Of a DNA stretch of 64,000 nt, positions 34,514-42,949 are shown piece by piece. The translations under genes and the position numbers were made by a program. Origin of the DNA: an uncultured Pseudomonadota bacterium (GTDB lineage: Bacteria > Myxococcota_A > UBA796 > GCA-2862545); assembly GCA_913061235.1 (NCBI GenBank), contig CAJXTB010000003.1:1-64000 (forward strand). The letters are read 5' to 3'. Numbering within the stretch: position 1 is the first letter of the stretch; each line of letters starts with the position of its first letter. The notes under the pieces are model-generated. The model worked only from the letters and a program-made list of their open reading frames with translations. It did no database searches and had not been told where the DNA came from.

Positions 34514-35518
34514 ATGGTTGGACACGCACAATGGTCAGCGCTTGCTACAGCCTTAGCTGGGGCAAACCGTGTCTTGTTGACGGGGCCGGTCGGCCCTGAC
34601 GGAGACAGTCTCGGTGCGTGTCTCGCCCTTCAGAGCGTTCTCGCCCGCGACGGCGTGATGTCCGACGTAGCTGGCCTGCCCGGCTACCGATTCGACTTCA
34701 TGCCGGGTGCAGACGCCATCCTGGACGACAACGATGTCCGCCCTGTCTACGACGCTGTGGTCGTGCTGGACGGCGACCGACACCGGCTCTCTCCAACTGT
34801 TGAAGCGGCCTTCTCCGCGGCCACCGTTCGCGGCATTATCGACCACCACTCGTCCACCAAGCTCGACGGCTACACCCATGCGTGGGTCGAAGGCACAGCC
34901 ACAAGCACCTGCGAGATGCTGTACGCCGCCTGGTTGGCCTGCGACATCGCTCTAGACCCCACTGTAGCCGAACTCTTGTACGTCGGAGCCATCTTCGACA
35001 CCGGTGGGTTCCGCTACAGCAACACCACGCCCGACACCCATCTGATGGCCGCTGCCCTACTCAAGCAAGGCATCGACCACGCGGCGCTCAACGCGCGGGT
35101 CCTCATGAGTCGCCGCGAGACAGCGCTGCGCGTTGCCGGCGAGATCATGCGGTACGCCACGCTTCACCTGGATGACCAATTGCTCGTGGGAGACGTCAGC
35201 AACGCCCTCGCCAAGCAGTTTGGTGTGGTCTCCGGAGACACCGAGGGTGTGGTCGACTCCTTGGTCTATGTGCAAGGCGTCGAAGTCTCAGCACTTCTCA
35301 ACGAGCGCGACAGCGGCGAGGTCAAGATCAGCCTGCGCAGCAAGGGAGCGGTCAACGTCGCCCGCGTCGCGCAAGCGCTCTCCCCTGGTGGGGGTGGCCA
35401 TGCAAAGGCCGCAGGGGCCAGCCTACAGACAGATCTAGCTAGTGCGAAGCGAGCGGTGATTGAACACGTCTCGCAGGCACTTGCAGCGCTTCAGCCCGCC
35501 GAGGCTCTGGCCAAGTAA
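34514..35518 (+). CDS. DHH/DHHA1 phosphoesterase, NrnA-like
   Basis: A 334-residue protein of the nanoRNase/pAp-phosphatase family, which degrades short oligonucleotides and pAp. Motifs: GPDGDSLGA (motif I), VVVLDGD (motif II), IDHHSS (DHH motif III), AIFDTGGFRYSNT (motif IV) and the DHHA1 GGGGHAKAAG. The motif I His that normally sits three residues before PD (HxxPDGD) is Pro here, so one Mn2+ ligand is missing. The start is ATG 34514, 3 bp after the helicase stop, suggesting coupled expression of a helicase and an oligoribonuclease, a sensible RNA-turnover pair. Confidence 0.9.
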   Translation: MVGHAQWSALATALAGANRVLLTGPVGPDGDSLGACLALQSVLARDGVMSDVAGLPGYRFDFMPGADAILDDNDVRPVYDAVVVLDGDRHRLSPTVEAAFSAATVRGIIDHHSSTKLDGYTHAWVEGTATSTCEMLYAAWLACDIALDPTVAELLYVGAIFDTGGFRYSNTTPDTHLMAAALLKQGIDHAALNARVLMSRRETALRVAGEIMRYATLHLDDQLLVGDVSNALAKQFGVVSGDTEGVVDSLVYVQGVEVSALLNERDSGEVKISLRSKGAVNVARVAQALSPGGGGHAKAAGASLQTDLASAKRAVIEHVSQALAALQPAEALAK

Positions 35519-35542
35519 GCTCGGCTTTGCAACAGACCTGGG

Positions 35543-35574
35543 ATGCTTCGCTGAGTCTCTGCTCAACGAAGCAT
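35543..35574. terminator. Hairpin between convergent genes
   Basis: Arms atgcttcg (35543-35550) and cgaagcat (35567-35574) form 8 bp. After a single mismatch, tgag/ctca adds 4 bp around a 6-nt loop. It sits between the DHH gene and the convergent LOG-family gene. There is no T-run, so it may act as a two-way mRNA 3' end stabiliser or weak terminator. Confidence 0.45.
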
Positions 35575-35609
35575 GCCAGCCGTCGACAGGCAGTGAAGCC
35601 ACCGCGACC

Positions 35610-36443
35610 CTACAGGCCGGTGTGGCCGTCTGGAATCTGAAGCTCTTGCTCTTCGATGGCCTTGGTGACGTAGTCGAAGGCGTCATCAATCGAGTCTGTG
35701 CGGAAGAACAAGTTGATGTCGTCATGGGAGATGGTGCCGAAGTCGGCCATGGCCTCGACATTGAAGACCTTGTCCCAGTACTCGGTTCCGTAAAGGACAA
35801 CCGGCATGGGCTTCTTGATCTTCTTGGTCTGCATGAGTGTCAACGACTCAAACAGTTCGTCCATGGTGCCGAAGCCGCCGGGACACACGATGAGTGCCTT
35901 GCACAAGTACAAGAACCACAACTTCCGAGTGAAGAAGTAATGGAACTCAAACGCCAGCTCTGGGGTGACCCAGTCGTTCACACCAGCTTCGAAGGGCAGG
36001 CTAATGCCGAGCCCAACAGACTTGCCGCCAGGAACATCAGCGGCGCCGCGGTTGGCAGCTTCCATAATGCCCGGTCCACCACCTGACGTGATGTAGTAGC
36101 TGCGCTTGCCTTCACGCTCAATCGACCACTCGGTCAACCGGCGAGCCAGCTCGCGGGTGCCTTCGTAGTAATGACCGAGCTCAACGGCGCGCTCGGCCTT
36201 CTTGAGCTGCGCGTCGTAGTCTTCGGGGCGGTCGGTCATGGCCTTGAGCTCTGCCACGCGTGCCGCAGAATCTTCCGGCGAGTTGATGCGAGCGGAGCCG
36301 AACATCACAATCGTGTTCTTGACGCCGTGCTCACGAAGGCGTTGCCGGGTCTCTTCGTACTCACACAAAATGCGGATGTGGCGCGCAGCTGGTGAGGAGA
36401 GAAAGTCTTGGTTCTTGTACGCCTTTTCAGGGTGCAGTGGCAT
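35610..36443 (-). CDS. LOG-family (TIGR00730) Rossmann-fold protein
   Basis: A 277-residue protein of the LOG/PpnN-like family, members of which release free base from nucleoside 5'-monophosphates. The signature PGGFGTMDELFE holds the catalytic Arg/Glu region; SGGGPGIMEAANRGA is the phosphate-binding loop. Compared with typical LOG proteins (~180-200 residues) it has an ~80-residue N-terminal helical extension (YEETRQRLREHG) as in longer bacterial homologues. The substrate (AMP or other NMP) is not determined. The start is ATG 36443; there is only a weak GGA upstream, and a TATAGC 4 bases before ATG raises the chance of a very short leader. Confidence 0.9.
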   Translation of the reverse strand: MPLHPEKAYKNQDFLSSPAARHIRILCEYEETRQRLREHGVKNTIVMFGSARINSPEDSAARVAELKAMTDRPEDYDAQLKKAERAVELGHYYEGTRELARRLTEWSIEREGKRSYYITSGGGPGIMEAANRGAADVPGGKSVGLGISLPFEAGVNDWVTPELAFEFHYFFTRKLWFLYLCKALIVCPGGFGTMDELFESLTLMQTKKIKKPMPVVLYGTEYWDKVFNVEAMADFGTISHDDINLFFRTDSIDDAFDYVTKAIEEQELQIPDGHTGL

Positions 36444-36569
36444 TGCTATAGTTCCATGGATGCTGTTTTAAACGGGGTAACGCCACGTCGTATCACACAC
36501 TGCAGCACTCGGTCTCAGTCCGAAACACGGAATGACCGAATGGCCCGTGAGCACGACGAGATGCGACGT

Positions 36570-37100
36570 CTATAGGGTCGGAAGAGCGGCCAGCAGTGGC
36601 TCGGTCAGTTGAACGCGAAGTTGAATGAACCCCTCGTTCGTGCGCGGGTCTTCGTACCGAACACCGGTCTCAGTAAACCCGGCATCTGCATACACCTTAC
36701 GTGCCCGACGGTTGTCGTCTGCCACCATCAACGTGACACCCATCAATGCACGTTCACGCAGGTGGTCCAAGACCTCCAGCAGAAAGCGCTGACCCAATCC
36801 TTGGCCGCGAAATCCGGGCAAAATACCCATCGACAGCAGGTTGGCGTCTCCGGGTCGTGCCCAACAGCGCATGAACACGCAGGTGCCGATGACACCCGAG
36901 TCGACGGTCAAGGTGTAGACATGACCGCTCTGAAGGAAGGCGGCAGCAGTGTAATGGGAGAATGTCGGCTCGGAGAAGGTCTGCAGATCAATGTCGATCA
37001 ACGTGCGAACAGCTCCCTGCGTCATGGCGTTCACTTCGTCTACACGAATGACGACGGGAGACAGCGGGGACTCGTCATTCGCAGCACCTGTCTGAACCAT
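36570..37100 (-). CDS. GNAT family N-acetyltransferase
   Basis: A 176-residue acetyltransferase. GGAGG precedes ATG 37100. The acetyl-CoA motif is LLSMGILPGFRGQGLGQRFLLEVLDHL (Q/RxxGxG/A in a typical spacing), followed by VADDNRRARKVYADAGFTETG. The region before it (IDLQTFSEPTFSHYT) resembles RimI-type enzymes, so protein N-terminal acetylation is possible but substrate is not determined. It lies upstream of, and on the same strand as, the LOG gene (126-bp gap), and divergent from pepP. Confidence 0.88.
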   Translation of the reverse strand: MVQTGAANDESPLSPVVIRVDEVNAMTQGAVRTLIDIDLQTFSEPTFSHYTAAAFLQSGHVYTLTVDSGVIGTCVFMRCWARPGDANLLSMGILPGFRGQGLGQRFLLEVLDHLRERALMGVTLMVADDNRRARKVYADAGFTETGVRYEDPRTNEGFIQLRVQLTEPLLAALPTL

Positions 37101-37246
37101 TCATCCTCCGATACCCCCCCGGTAAAGAGTCCAGGGACTCCTGTCAACGTGCGTAATCCGCTACGCACCGGCAATAGCAGGGATGACCAACCGAGATGTG
37201 GCAGGCGGAACAGGCCGGTTAGGACGGCAGCACACTAGGAGACTCC

Positions 37247-38569
37247 GTGACGCATTCCCCGGATTTCGCAGCGAATCGACAACGCCTACTTGCCCAAATG
37301 GCACCGGATGAAGCGGTGATTCTCTTTGCGAGTCCCCACCACATCCGCAACGGAGATGCCGAGTACCGCTACCGGCCAAGCTCGGACGTCTACTGGCTGA
37401 CTGGATGGACACAGCCGGAGATGGTTCTTTTCCTTCGTCCAGGCGAGTCCACTCTGACGTTGTTCGTCCAAGCGAAAGATGAGGAACGTGAGATCTGGAC
37501 CGGCTACCGCCCAGGTCCCGAAGGCGCCAAGGCAGACTTCGGCGCCGACGAAGCCTTCACGATCGACGACCTAGCCAAGGAACTGCCCCGCCTGCTTCAC
37601 GGCGTGACCACACTGCACCACGCCTTCGCCGAGAGCCCCGAACACGACGCGGTTCTGCTGGGCGCCATCCGCAAGGCCGCACGCACCGCGCGAAAGAACG
37701 GCATGAGTGTGCCCGAGACCTTCCACGCCCCTTCCAAGCTGCTCCACGAAGTCCGCCTCATCAAGTCAAAGGCTGAGATTGCCCTGATGCGCAAGGCAGC
37801 AGCCATCACCGCCGAAGCCCACATCGAGTCCATGCGCATGGCCGCCCCCGGCGTCAACGAACACGCCATTGACGCGTTCATCGACTACACCTTCCGTAAG
37901 AACGGCGGCGTGGGCGCTGGATACACCAACATTGTTGCCGGTGGAAAAGGGGCAACGTGCCTTCACTACATCGAGAATGACAAGCCCCTCGAAGATGGCG
38001 ACCTACTGCTCATCGACGCGGGCTGTGAGTACGCCTACTACACCGCGGACGTCACCCGAACCTTCCCGGTCTCTGGCACGTTCTCGAAGGCACAGCGGGA
38101 GGTGTACGAGTGGGTACTCAAGGCCCAAGAGGCCGCCATTGACGCTGCCCGCCCAGGACGCCCGTACACGGACATGCACGACGCCGCGGTGCGGATTCTG
38201 ACCGAGGGCATGATTGCTCTAGGACTTCTCGAAGGCGACGTTGACGAACTCATCTCTGAGGAGACGTACAAGAAGTACTACATGCACGGCACCGGCCACT
38301 GGTTGGGTATGGATGTGCACGATGTGGGTGTCTACGCGCGCGGCGGTGACAGCCGTCCCCTCGCCCCTGGCATGGTCGTGACGGTTGAGCCAGGCTTGTA
38401 CATCCAAGCCAATGATGAAGACGCCCCCGAGCACCTGCGCGGTATCGGAGTTCGCATCGAAGACGACATCTTGGTGACGGACGGCGAGCCAGACAACCTG
38501 ACCATCGCGATTCCCAAGTCTGTCGAGGCCGTACAGGCGCTGTGCCAACAGAGCTTCGCGACCACCTAG
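37247..38569 (+). CDS. pepP: Xaa-Pro aminopeptidase (M24B)
   Basis: A 440-residue metallopeptidase removing N-terminal residues before proline. The GTG start has TAGGAG upstream. An N-terminal AMP_N domain (~1-150; SSDVYWLTGW) precedes the pita-bread domain with all five metal ligands: Asp in LLIDAGCEY, Asp in TADVTRTF, His in HGTGHWLGMDVHD, Glu in TVEPGLYI, Glu in VRIEDDILV. Cytoplasmic. No operon partner on the same strand. Confidence 0.95.
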   Translation: MTHSPDFAANRQRLLAQMAPDEAVILFASPHHIRNGDAEYRYRPSSDVYWLTGWTQPEMVLFLRPGESTLTLFVQAKDEEREIWTGYRPGPEGAKADFGADEAFTIDDLAKELPRLLHGVTTLHHAFAESPEHDAVLLGAIRKAARTARKNGMSVPETFHAPSKLLHEVRLIKSKAEIALMRKAAAITAEAHIESMRMAAPGVNEHAIDAFIDYTFRKNGGVGAGYTNIVAGGKGATCLHYIENDKPLEDGDLLLIDAGCEYAYYTADVTRTFPVSGTFSKAQREVYEWVLKAQEAAIDAARPGRPYTDMHDAAVRILTEGMIALGLLEGDVDELISEETYKKYYMHGTGHWLGMDVHDVGVYARGGDSRPLAPGMVVTVEPGLYIQANDEDAPEHLRGIGVRIEDDILVTDGEPDNLTIAIPKSVEAVQALCQQSFATT

Positions 38570-38575
38570 CGTGCT

Positions 38576-38953
38576 CTACAAGTCGGCGTCTGTCGGGCGA
38601 TTCAAGTAAGGATTCGCTTGGTCAGGCGCTTCTTTGTAGCGCAACCACCCAAGAGTACCCACGAGCACAGCACTGATGAGAGCTCCGGACCCTTCGCGGA
38701 CGAGCTCGCTGTCAATCCAGCGTGCCCCCAGTGCGTCGGCACCGGCGATGCAGTGCACAACACCGACGCCAAGACCGAGCAACGCAAACCCTGCAGCGTG
38801 CTTCCACCACAGGCGCTTGGCAATCCCAAGCCCACCGATGACAGCGGCGAGACCGTAAAACAGCATCCATCGGAGTGGGTCGGGGTCGTTGTATTGAACG
38901 GCAGCGGCCAGTCCCATCAGGACAAGCACAATGGCCCCCATGACGCGTGTCAT
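38576..38953 (-). CDS. TMEM220-family small membrane protein
   Basis: A 125-residue protein with about four transmembrane segments and the family mark YNDPDPLRWMLFYGLAA, as in transmembrane protein 220 homologues. The function of the family is unknown. It ends PYLNRPTDADL. It is the third gene of an operon with YceI and gph: its ATG overlaps the gph stop as ATGA. Convergent with pepP (6-bp gap). Confidence 0.88.
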   Translation of the reverse strand: MTRVMGAIVLVLMGLAAAVQYNDPDPLRWMLFYGLAAVIGGLGIAKRLWWKHAAGFALLGLGVGVVHCIAGADALGARWIDSELVREGSGALISAVLVGTLGWLRYKEAPDQANPYLNRPTDADL

Positions 38954-39615
38954 GAGCGCTCGGGTAGGCGCGCGTTCAAGAACTCGGCCAGCGCCTCAGA
39001 GGACGCAACGACAACGTGGGCACCGCTTGCATCTCCATAGCCGTAGCTCACACCCACCGTGGCCACACCAGCAGCCGCTCCACCGTCTACATCGGCCACG
39101 CTGTCTCCGACCATCACGGCATGCTCCGCGGCGACGCCAACCCGCTTGAGTGCCTCTAAGATGGGCTTAGCGTGCGGCTTCTTCACCTTGAAGGTGTCTC
39201 CGCCTACGAGCGTGTCCAACAGAACACCCATGCCGAGCTGGGTGACAAGCTCCACAGCAGGCTCTTCGGGCTTGTTGGTACACACTGCTACCTTCACGCC
39301 ATGGCGGCGCAGGTTGGTCAACAGACGAACAATGCCGGGGTAGGGCCGGGTTTCATTCGACAATCGCGCCCGGTACGCCGCACGAAAGGCCGGGTAGACA
39401 TCGTGTTCAACCACAATGCCCTGGCTCTCCAGCGCATGCTCCAGCATGTATGAGGCACCGTGGCCAATCCAGTGTTTGACCTCATCAATGGACACCGGCT
39501 TGCCGCCATTGGCGACCAGCACGGTATTCACTGCGCTCGCAAGGTCCGGCGAGCTGTCAACAAGGGTGCCATCGAGGTCGAAGACCACCGCTGCGAGTGT
39601 CGCCGGAAGACTCAT
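38950..39615 (-). CDS. gph: HAD phosphatase, phosphoglycolate phosphatase-like
   Basis: A 221-residue HAD subfamily I phosphatase. Motif I VFDLDGTLVDSS (nucleophile Asp and acid Asp), a helical cap (~15-90), motif II CTNKP, motif III KPHAKP with the catalytic Lys, and motif IV MVGDSVADVDGG. The substrate is inferred from the GphA-type cap; phosphoglycolate from DNA repair is typical, but pyrophosphatase PpaX or another small phosphate cannot be excluded. The start is 4 bp after the YceI stop and it overlaps the TMEM220 gene, so the three form an operon. Confidence 0.88.
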   Translation of the reverse strand: MSLPATLAAVVFDLDGTLVDSSPDLASAVNTVLVANGGKPVSIDEVKHWIGHGASYMLEHALESQGIVVEHDVYPAFRAAYRARLSNETRPYPGIVRLLTNLRRHGVKVAVCTNKPEEPAVELVTQLGMGVLLDTLVGGDTFKVKKPHAKPILEALKRVGVAAEHAVMVGDSVADVDGGAAAGVATVGVSYGYGDASGAHVVVASSEALAEFLNARLPERS

Positions 39616-39619
39616 CTAC

Positions 39620-40252
39620 TTACGCGCCCATCGCTACGAACTGGATGTTCATGGCAACGTTGTCCTGAATCAGGTCATCTGCGCGGCCAGGGTACGCAAT
39701 CTTGAAGTCTTGGCGGTTGATGACGAACTCTGTGGCTGCCTTCACGCCGCCGTCAGCCATCTCGATGTTGGCTGGGAAAACGACCTGCTTGGTTTCGCCG
39801 TGGATGGTCAGGTTGCCCGTGACGGTGTGGGTGAAGCCTTCCGAGTCAGAGCCGGCAACAATGCCAGTCGACGCGAACTCGCTGGTCGGGAACTGCTCCA
39901 CGTGGAAGAAGTCTTCGTTCTTGAGGTGCTCGGTAAGGCGCTCGTCATCGGCCACAACCGAGGCCATCTGAGCCACGAAGTGAACACCAGTCACGGTGTC
40001 TCCGTCGACCATGACTTCGCCGGTGAACTCGTTGAACTGCAACGAATGCTGGGCTGTGACCTTGGCGCCAATCATGCTGAGCTTGGACTGTGCGACGTCG
40101 ACCGTCAGGGTCTTGGCTTCAGCGCTCGGGGCTGCGACGGTTTCGGTGGGTTCAGCAGCTTCGCTCACGGTTGCCGCAACGCGGCCTTCACCAACGTCAG
40201 CAGCGCAGGCGGAAAGGACCAGGGAAAGGGCGATGAGGGTACGAAAGGACAT
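39620..40252 (-). CDS. YceI-family lipoprotein
   Basis: A 210-residue lipoprotein from ATG 40252 with GGAG 5 bases upstream; lipobox LVLSAC. After an Ala/Glu/Thr linker, residues ~50-210 form a YceI lipocalin-like barrel that binds isoprenoid-type lipids in characterised members: AQSKLSMIGAKV, HSLQFNEFTGEVMVDG, EHLKNEDFFHVEQFP, FTHTVTGNLTIHGETKQV, and a C-terminal VAMNIQFVAMGA. Outer-membrane or periplasmic. First gene of the YceI-gph-TMEM220 operon; divergent from the GNAT gene at 40378. Confidence 0.92.
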   Translation of the reverse strand: MSFRTLIALSLVLSACAADVGEGRVAATVSEAAEPTETVAAPSAEAKTLTVDVAQSKLSMIGAKVTAQHSLQFNEFTGEVMVDGDTVTGVHFVAQMASVVADDERLTEHLKNEDFFHVEQFPTSEFASTGIVAGSDSEGFTHTVTGNLTIHGETKQVVFPANIEMADGGVKAATEFVINRQDFKIAYPGRADDLIQDNVAMNIQFVAMGA

Positions 40253-40322
40253 AGACACTCCAAGTTTTTTGCAGTCGGCGGTATACCCATCGGTTTTCGA
40301 CGCGCGCCAGGGATGACGCGTT

Positions 40323-40328
40323 TTGACA
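40323..40328 (+). promoter_or_regulatory. Possible sigma-70 -35 box
   Basis: A perfect TTGACA lies 50 bp before the GNAT start, in a 125-bp divergent gap. The -10 side is weak (gattaa or ttaagc at a short spacing), so only the -35 is supported. Confidence 0.3.
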
Positions 40329-40377
40329 GACGGGCGTCGTCGATTAAGCAAAGCGCCGCTTGAATTTGGAGTCCATC

Positions 40378-40821
40378 GTGCTCACCGTACGCAAAGCTCG
40401 TCCCGACGAGATGCATACCTGCTTCGCCCTGCGCTACGAGGTCTTTGTGCTGGGCCAAGGCGTGCCACCGCAGCTTGAAGTCGACGGCCACGACGCGACC
40501 TGCGTTCACATCTTGGCGTTGTGGAAAGACCAAGCCGTTGGCACGGCCCGCCTTCGAACCACGCCAGAGGGTGTCACGAAGGCAGAGCGCGTAGGCGTTC
40601 GTGGGGGCTTCCAAGGCAGAGGAATCGGAGCCGCACTGATGACGTTGCTCGAAGACATTGCCCGCGAACGCGGAGACACAACAATGCGCTTGAACGCCCA
40701 AGAGCGCGTGGTTCCGTTCTACGAGACCCTTGGGTACATCAGCTACGGCGACCCCTTCATGGAAGCCTGCATCCGCCATGTGCGAATGAAGAAGGCACTA
40801 GACGAGTCGGCACAAAAATAG
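40378..40821 (+). CDS. GNAT acetyltransferase, ElaA-like
   Basis: A 147-residue acetyltransferase. The GTG at 40378 follows TTTGGAG by 6 bases, preferred over an in-frame TTG at 40360 lacking a ribosome site. The core is VGVRGGFQGRGIGAALMTLLE (acetyl-CoA loop RGxGIG) and the ElaA-type ends include YEVFVLGQGVPPQLEVDG and RVVPFYETLGYISYG-PFME. ElaA-family members have unknown targets. Confidence 0.88.
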   Translation: MLTVRKARPDEMHTCFALRYEVFVLGQGVPPQLEVDGHDATCVHILALWKDQAVGTARLRTTPEGVTKAERVGVRGGFQGRGIGAALMTLLEDIARERGDTTMRLNAQERVVPFYETLGYISYGDPFMEACIRHVRMKKALDESAQK

Positions 40822-40878
40822 GTCGGGCGCAGCAAACCGCGACAGCCAGTCCCTCCGGATGTTCGTTACTCTGAAGAC

Positions 40879-41343
40879 ATGCGCATCTCGTCCCACGTAG
40901 CGGTCGTCCCTTGGCAGCTAGCCTTCATTGCGATGACCCTCGCCGGTGCCACGCTCTCTGGCTTAGGCCCACGCATCTGGCTGTTTGCAGCTGCACTCAT
41001 CCTAGGCACGGTGGCCCATGTGAAGTGGCAGCAGAAGCGCGGCTGTCCCCCACTCACCCTGCCCGACATTCGACGCACAACGCTCATTTCTGTCGTTGTC
41101 TTCGCGGTCACTGCCGGTGTGCTCTCCGTCAGCACATCCACCGCCCCCATCACCGAGCGGGTCATTGTAGCCGTGGGCTCAGCCCTCATTGCGGGCTTCG
41201 CTACCGGTGTGCTGACACTGTGCGGCTTGTCGCTAGGGACAGGCTCCGAGCAGCCCGTCACCACCATTCTACCGGACCCCGCGCATCCGGGCCGTGCAAG
41301 ACGACCCGCTAGTCGTCCTAGGCGCCAGCCAGGCCAGCGTTGA
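40879..41343 (+). CDS. Small integral membrane protein, unknown
   Basis: A 154-residue protein with four predicted transmembrane segments (LAFIAMTLAGATLSG, WLFAAALILGTVAHV, LISVVVFAVTAGVLSV, VIVAVGSALIAGFATGVLTL) and a basic Pro/Arg tail. No family recognised. Its 3' end overlaps the convergent pfaD gene by 26 bp. That overlap is unusual, but the frame is open and hydrophobic along its full length. Confidence 0.65.
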   Translation: MRISSHVAVVPWQLAFIAMTLAGATLSGLGPRIWLFAAALILGTVAHVKWQQKRGCPPLTLPDIRRTTLISVVVFAVTAGVLSVSTSTAPITERVIVAVGSALIAGFATGVLTLCGLSLGTGSEQPVTTILPDPAHPGRARRPASRPRRQPGQR

Positions 41344-42949
41344 GGCCAGCAGCCCCCTGCATCAGCGCCTCAGCAATGTCGACAACCCCGCGTTGGTCCA
41401 GTTCTTCGAGGGCACCGCCTCGAGCCCACTGGTTGAACGCGCCCATGGACGGACCGCACCAGATCTGGTAGTCTCGTGCCCGAGCAGGTTCGCCCATTCG
41501 CGCCCACCGGCTTGTGTTTCCGAGGTACCACCGAAAGACCAACGCCATCTTGTGGCGGGCATCGGTTTTAGCCCGAGCGACCTGTTCGGCATCACGGCTC
41601 GTCCAATACGACTCGGTGTCCGCCCACACATCCGCGATGGGACGGGCGAAGATCTGCTTCTCAATGCGGGCCTTTTCCTTGTCCGGCAGCGCGTCCAGAG
41701 ACGGGTAACTACGGTACAACTCGTACAAGCGCTGGGCGCGTGCCGCGTACATCGAGCCGCGCGACAACACCTGTACCTTGGCACCCATCTCAAACATGTC
41801 CGGCGCTGGCCCCGAGGCCACGTCTGTGCTCGCGGCGTCTGCCAGCATCCGCTTGACCGCTGCCGATGTACCGGCTTCCAAGCTCGCTTGGTTGATAGAG
41901 CCGGTCAACACGTAGTCGGCTCCCATAGCGAAGGCGCCAACCACAGCGGACGGCGTACCGATTCCGCCCGCAGCTCCCACAAATGGAGCCTGAGCGTAGC
42001 CGAGTTCTTGAGCGATACGGTCCCGTAGCTGGCGAATAGCCGGGAGAATAACCATGAGCGGGCGATGGTCCGTGTGTCCCCCGCTGTCTGCTTCAGCCGT
42101 AATGGCGGTCGCGACTGGCATGGACTTGGCCCACTCGGCTTGCTCAGCCGTGAGCGTGCCCGCGGTGACAAGCTCAGCGAGCATCTCGGCGCTCGGTGGA
42201 CGCAAGAAGGGCTCGGCTACCTCGACACGGCTGACCTTCGCAAAGACGTGGTTACCACCGGTGATCTGGCCGTCTTTCCCCGCAGCGAGGTTTGCAAATC
42301 GAAAGCGGACAATGGCAGGTGTCAAGCGGACATAGGCCGATGCACTGACCCGTGTGACGCCGTGCTTGAGGTACAGGTCAACGGTCGCTTCTTCGACGGC
42401 GGGCTCAACCGGATTGTGAAGGAGGTTGACGCCCCAGTTCTCACCGTCCACGCGCCCTTTGATGTCGCGTAGAGCAGACTCAACAGCGGCGACGGGCACA
42501 CCACCGGACCCGTAGAAGGCCAACAAGCCCGCGCGCTGCATGTTCACGACCATGTCCGCCGACGCGATTCCGCCGGCCATTGCCCCCGCAACGTAGGCGT
42601 ATCGGACCCCATGAGCACGGCAGAAGTCGGCGTTGCCGAGTCCAGCCGGTCCATGAACAACGCCGCCGAGTCCATGCAGAGGCTCATCGACAACGAGTGT
42701 CTCGCCCCAGCGAACCTCCAGCCGAGCGCCATCCGCTGAGTACCTGGCTGCAACCGACAGCTCACCGTCCGACAACACCACTTCGCGGTGGCCATCACGC
42801 AGGACGTCGACCAGCAGCGACCGGCCCACGTGGTCGAAGCTCGCCTCTAGGCCCCCTCCGTCTTGCTCGGAGACGTGTGCACGCCCAGTGACGTCGACCC
42901 AGTTCGTGTGCGCAGCGCCGTAGGCTGACAGATGTTGTGCGACGTCCAT
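41318..42949 (-). CDS. pfaD: PfaD-family FMN-dependent enoyl reductase
   Basis: A 543-residue protein of the PfaD/trans-AT enoyl reductase family (2-nitropropane dioxygenase-like TIM barrel), which reduces enoyl intermediates in polyunsaturated fatty acid or polyketide synthesis. Marks: GAMAGGIASADMVV, SGGVP, NLLHNP, ITAEADSGGHTDHRPL, FVGAAGGIGTPSAV, DYVLTGSINQ and a PfaD-type helical C-terminal part (KQIFARPIADVW). No PfaA, PfaB or PfaC and no polyketide synthase is nearby, so its partners must be elsewhere. Last gene of a tight four-gene operon behind asd and two lipoproteins, joined by TAATG. Confidence 0.92.
   Translation of the reverse strand: MDVAQHLSAYGAAHTNWVDVTGRAHVSEQDGGGLEASFDHVGRSLLVDVLRDGHREVVLSDGELSVAARYSADGARLEVRWGETLVVDEPLHGLGGVVHGPAGLGNADFCRAHGVRYAYVAGAMAGGIASADMVVNMQRAGLLAFYGSGGVPVAAVESALRDIKGRVDGENWGVNLLHNPVEPAVEEATVDLYLKHGVTRVSASAYVRLTPAIVRFRFANLAAGKDGQITGGNHVFAKVSRVEVAEPFLRPPSAEMLAELVTAGTLTAEQAEWAKSMPVATAITAEADSGGHTDHRPLMVILPAIRQLRDRIAQELGYAQAPFVGAAGGIGTPSAVVGAFAMGADYVLTGSINQASLEAGTSAAVKRMLADAASTDVASGPAPDMFEMGAKVQVLSRGSMYAARAQRLYELYRSYPSLDALPDKEKARIEKQIFARPIADVWADTESYWTSRDAEQVARAKTDARHKMALVFRWYLGNTSRWARMGEPARARDYQIWCGPSMGAFNQWARGGALEELDQRGVVDIAEALMQGAAGLNAGLAGA

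Noticed and set aside
35610-36443. Lysine decarboxylase annotation for the LOG-family gene
   Set aside because: The PGGxGTxxE family was once labelled lysine decarboxylase, but characterised members are nucleotide phosphoribohydrolases and there is no PLP site.
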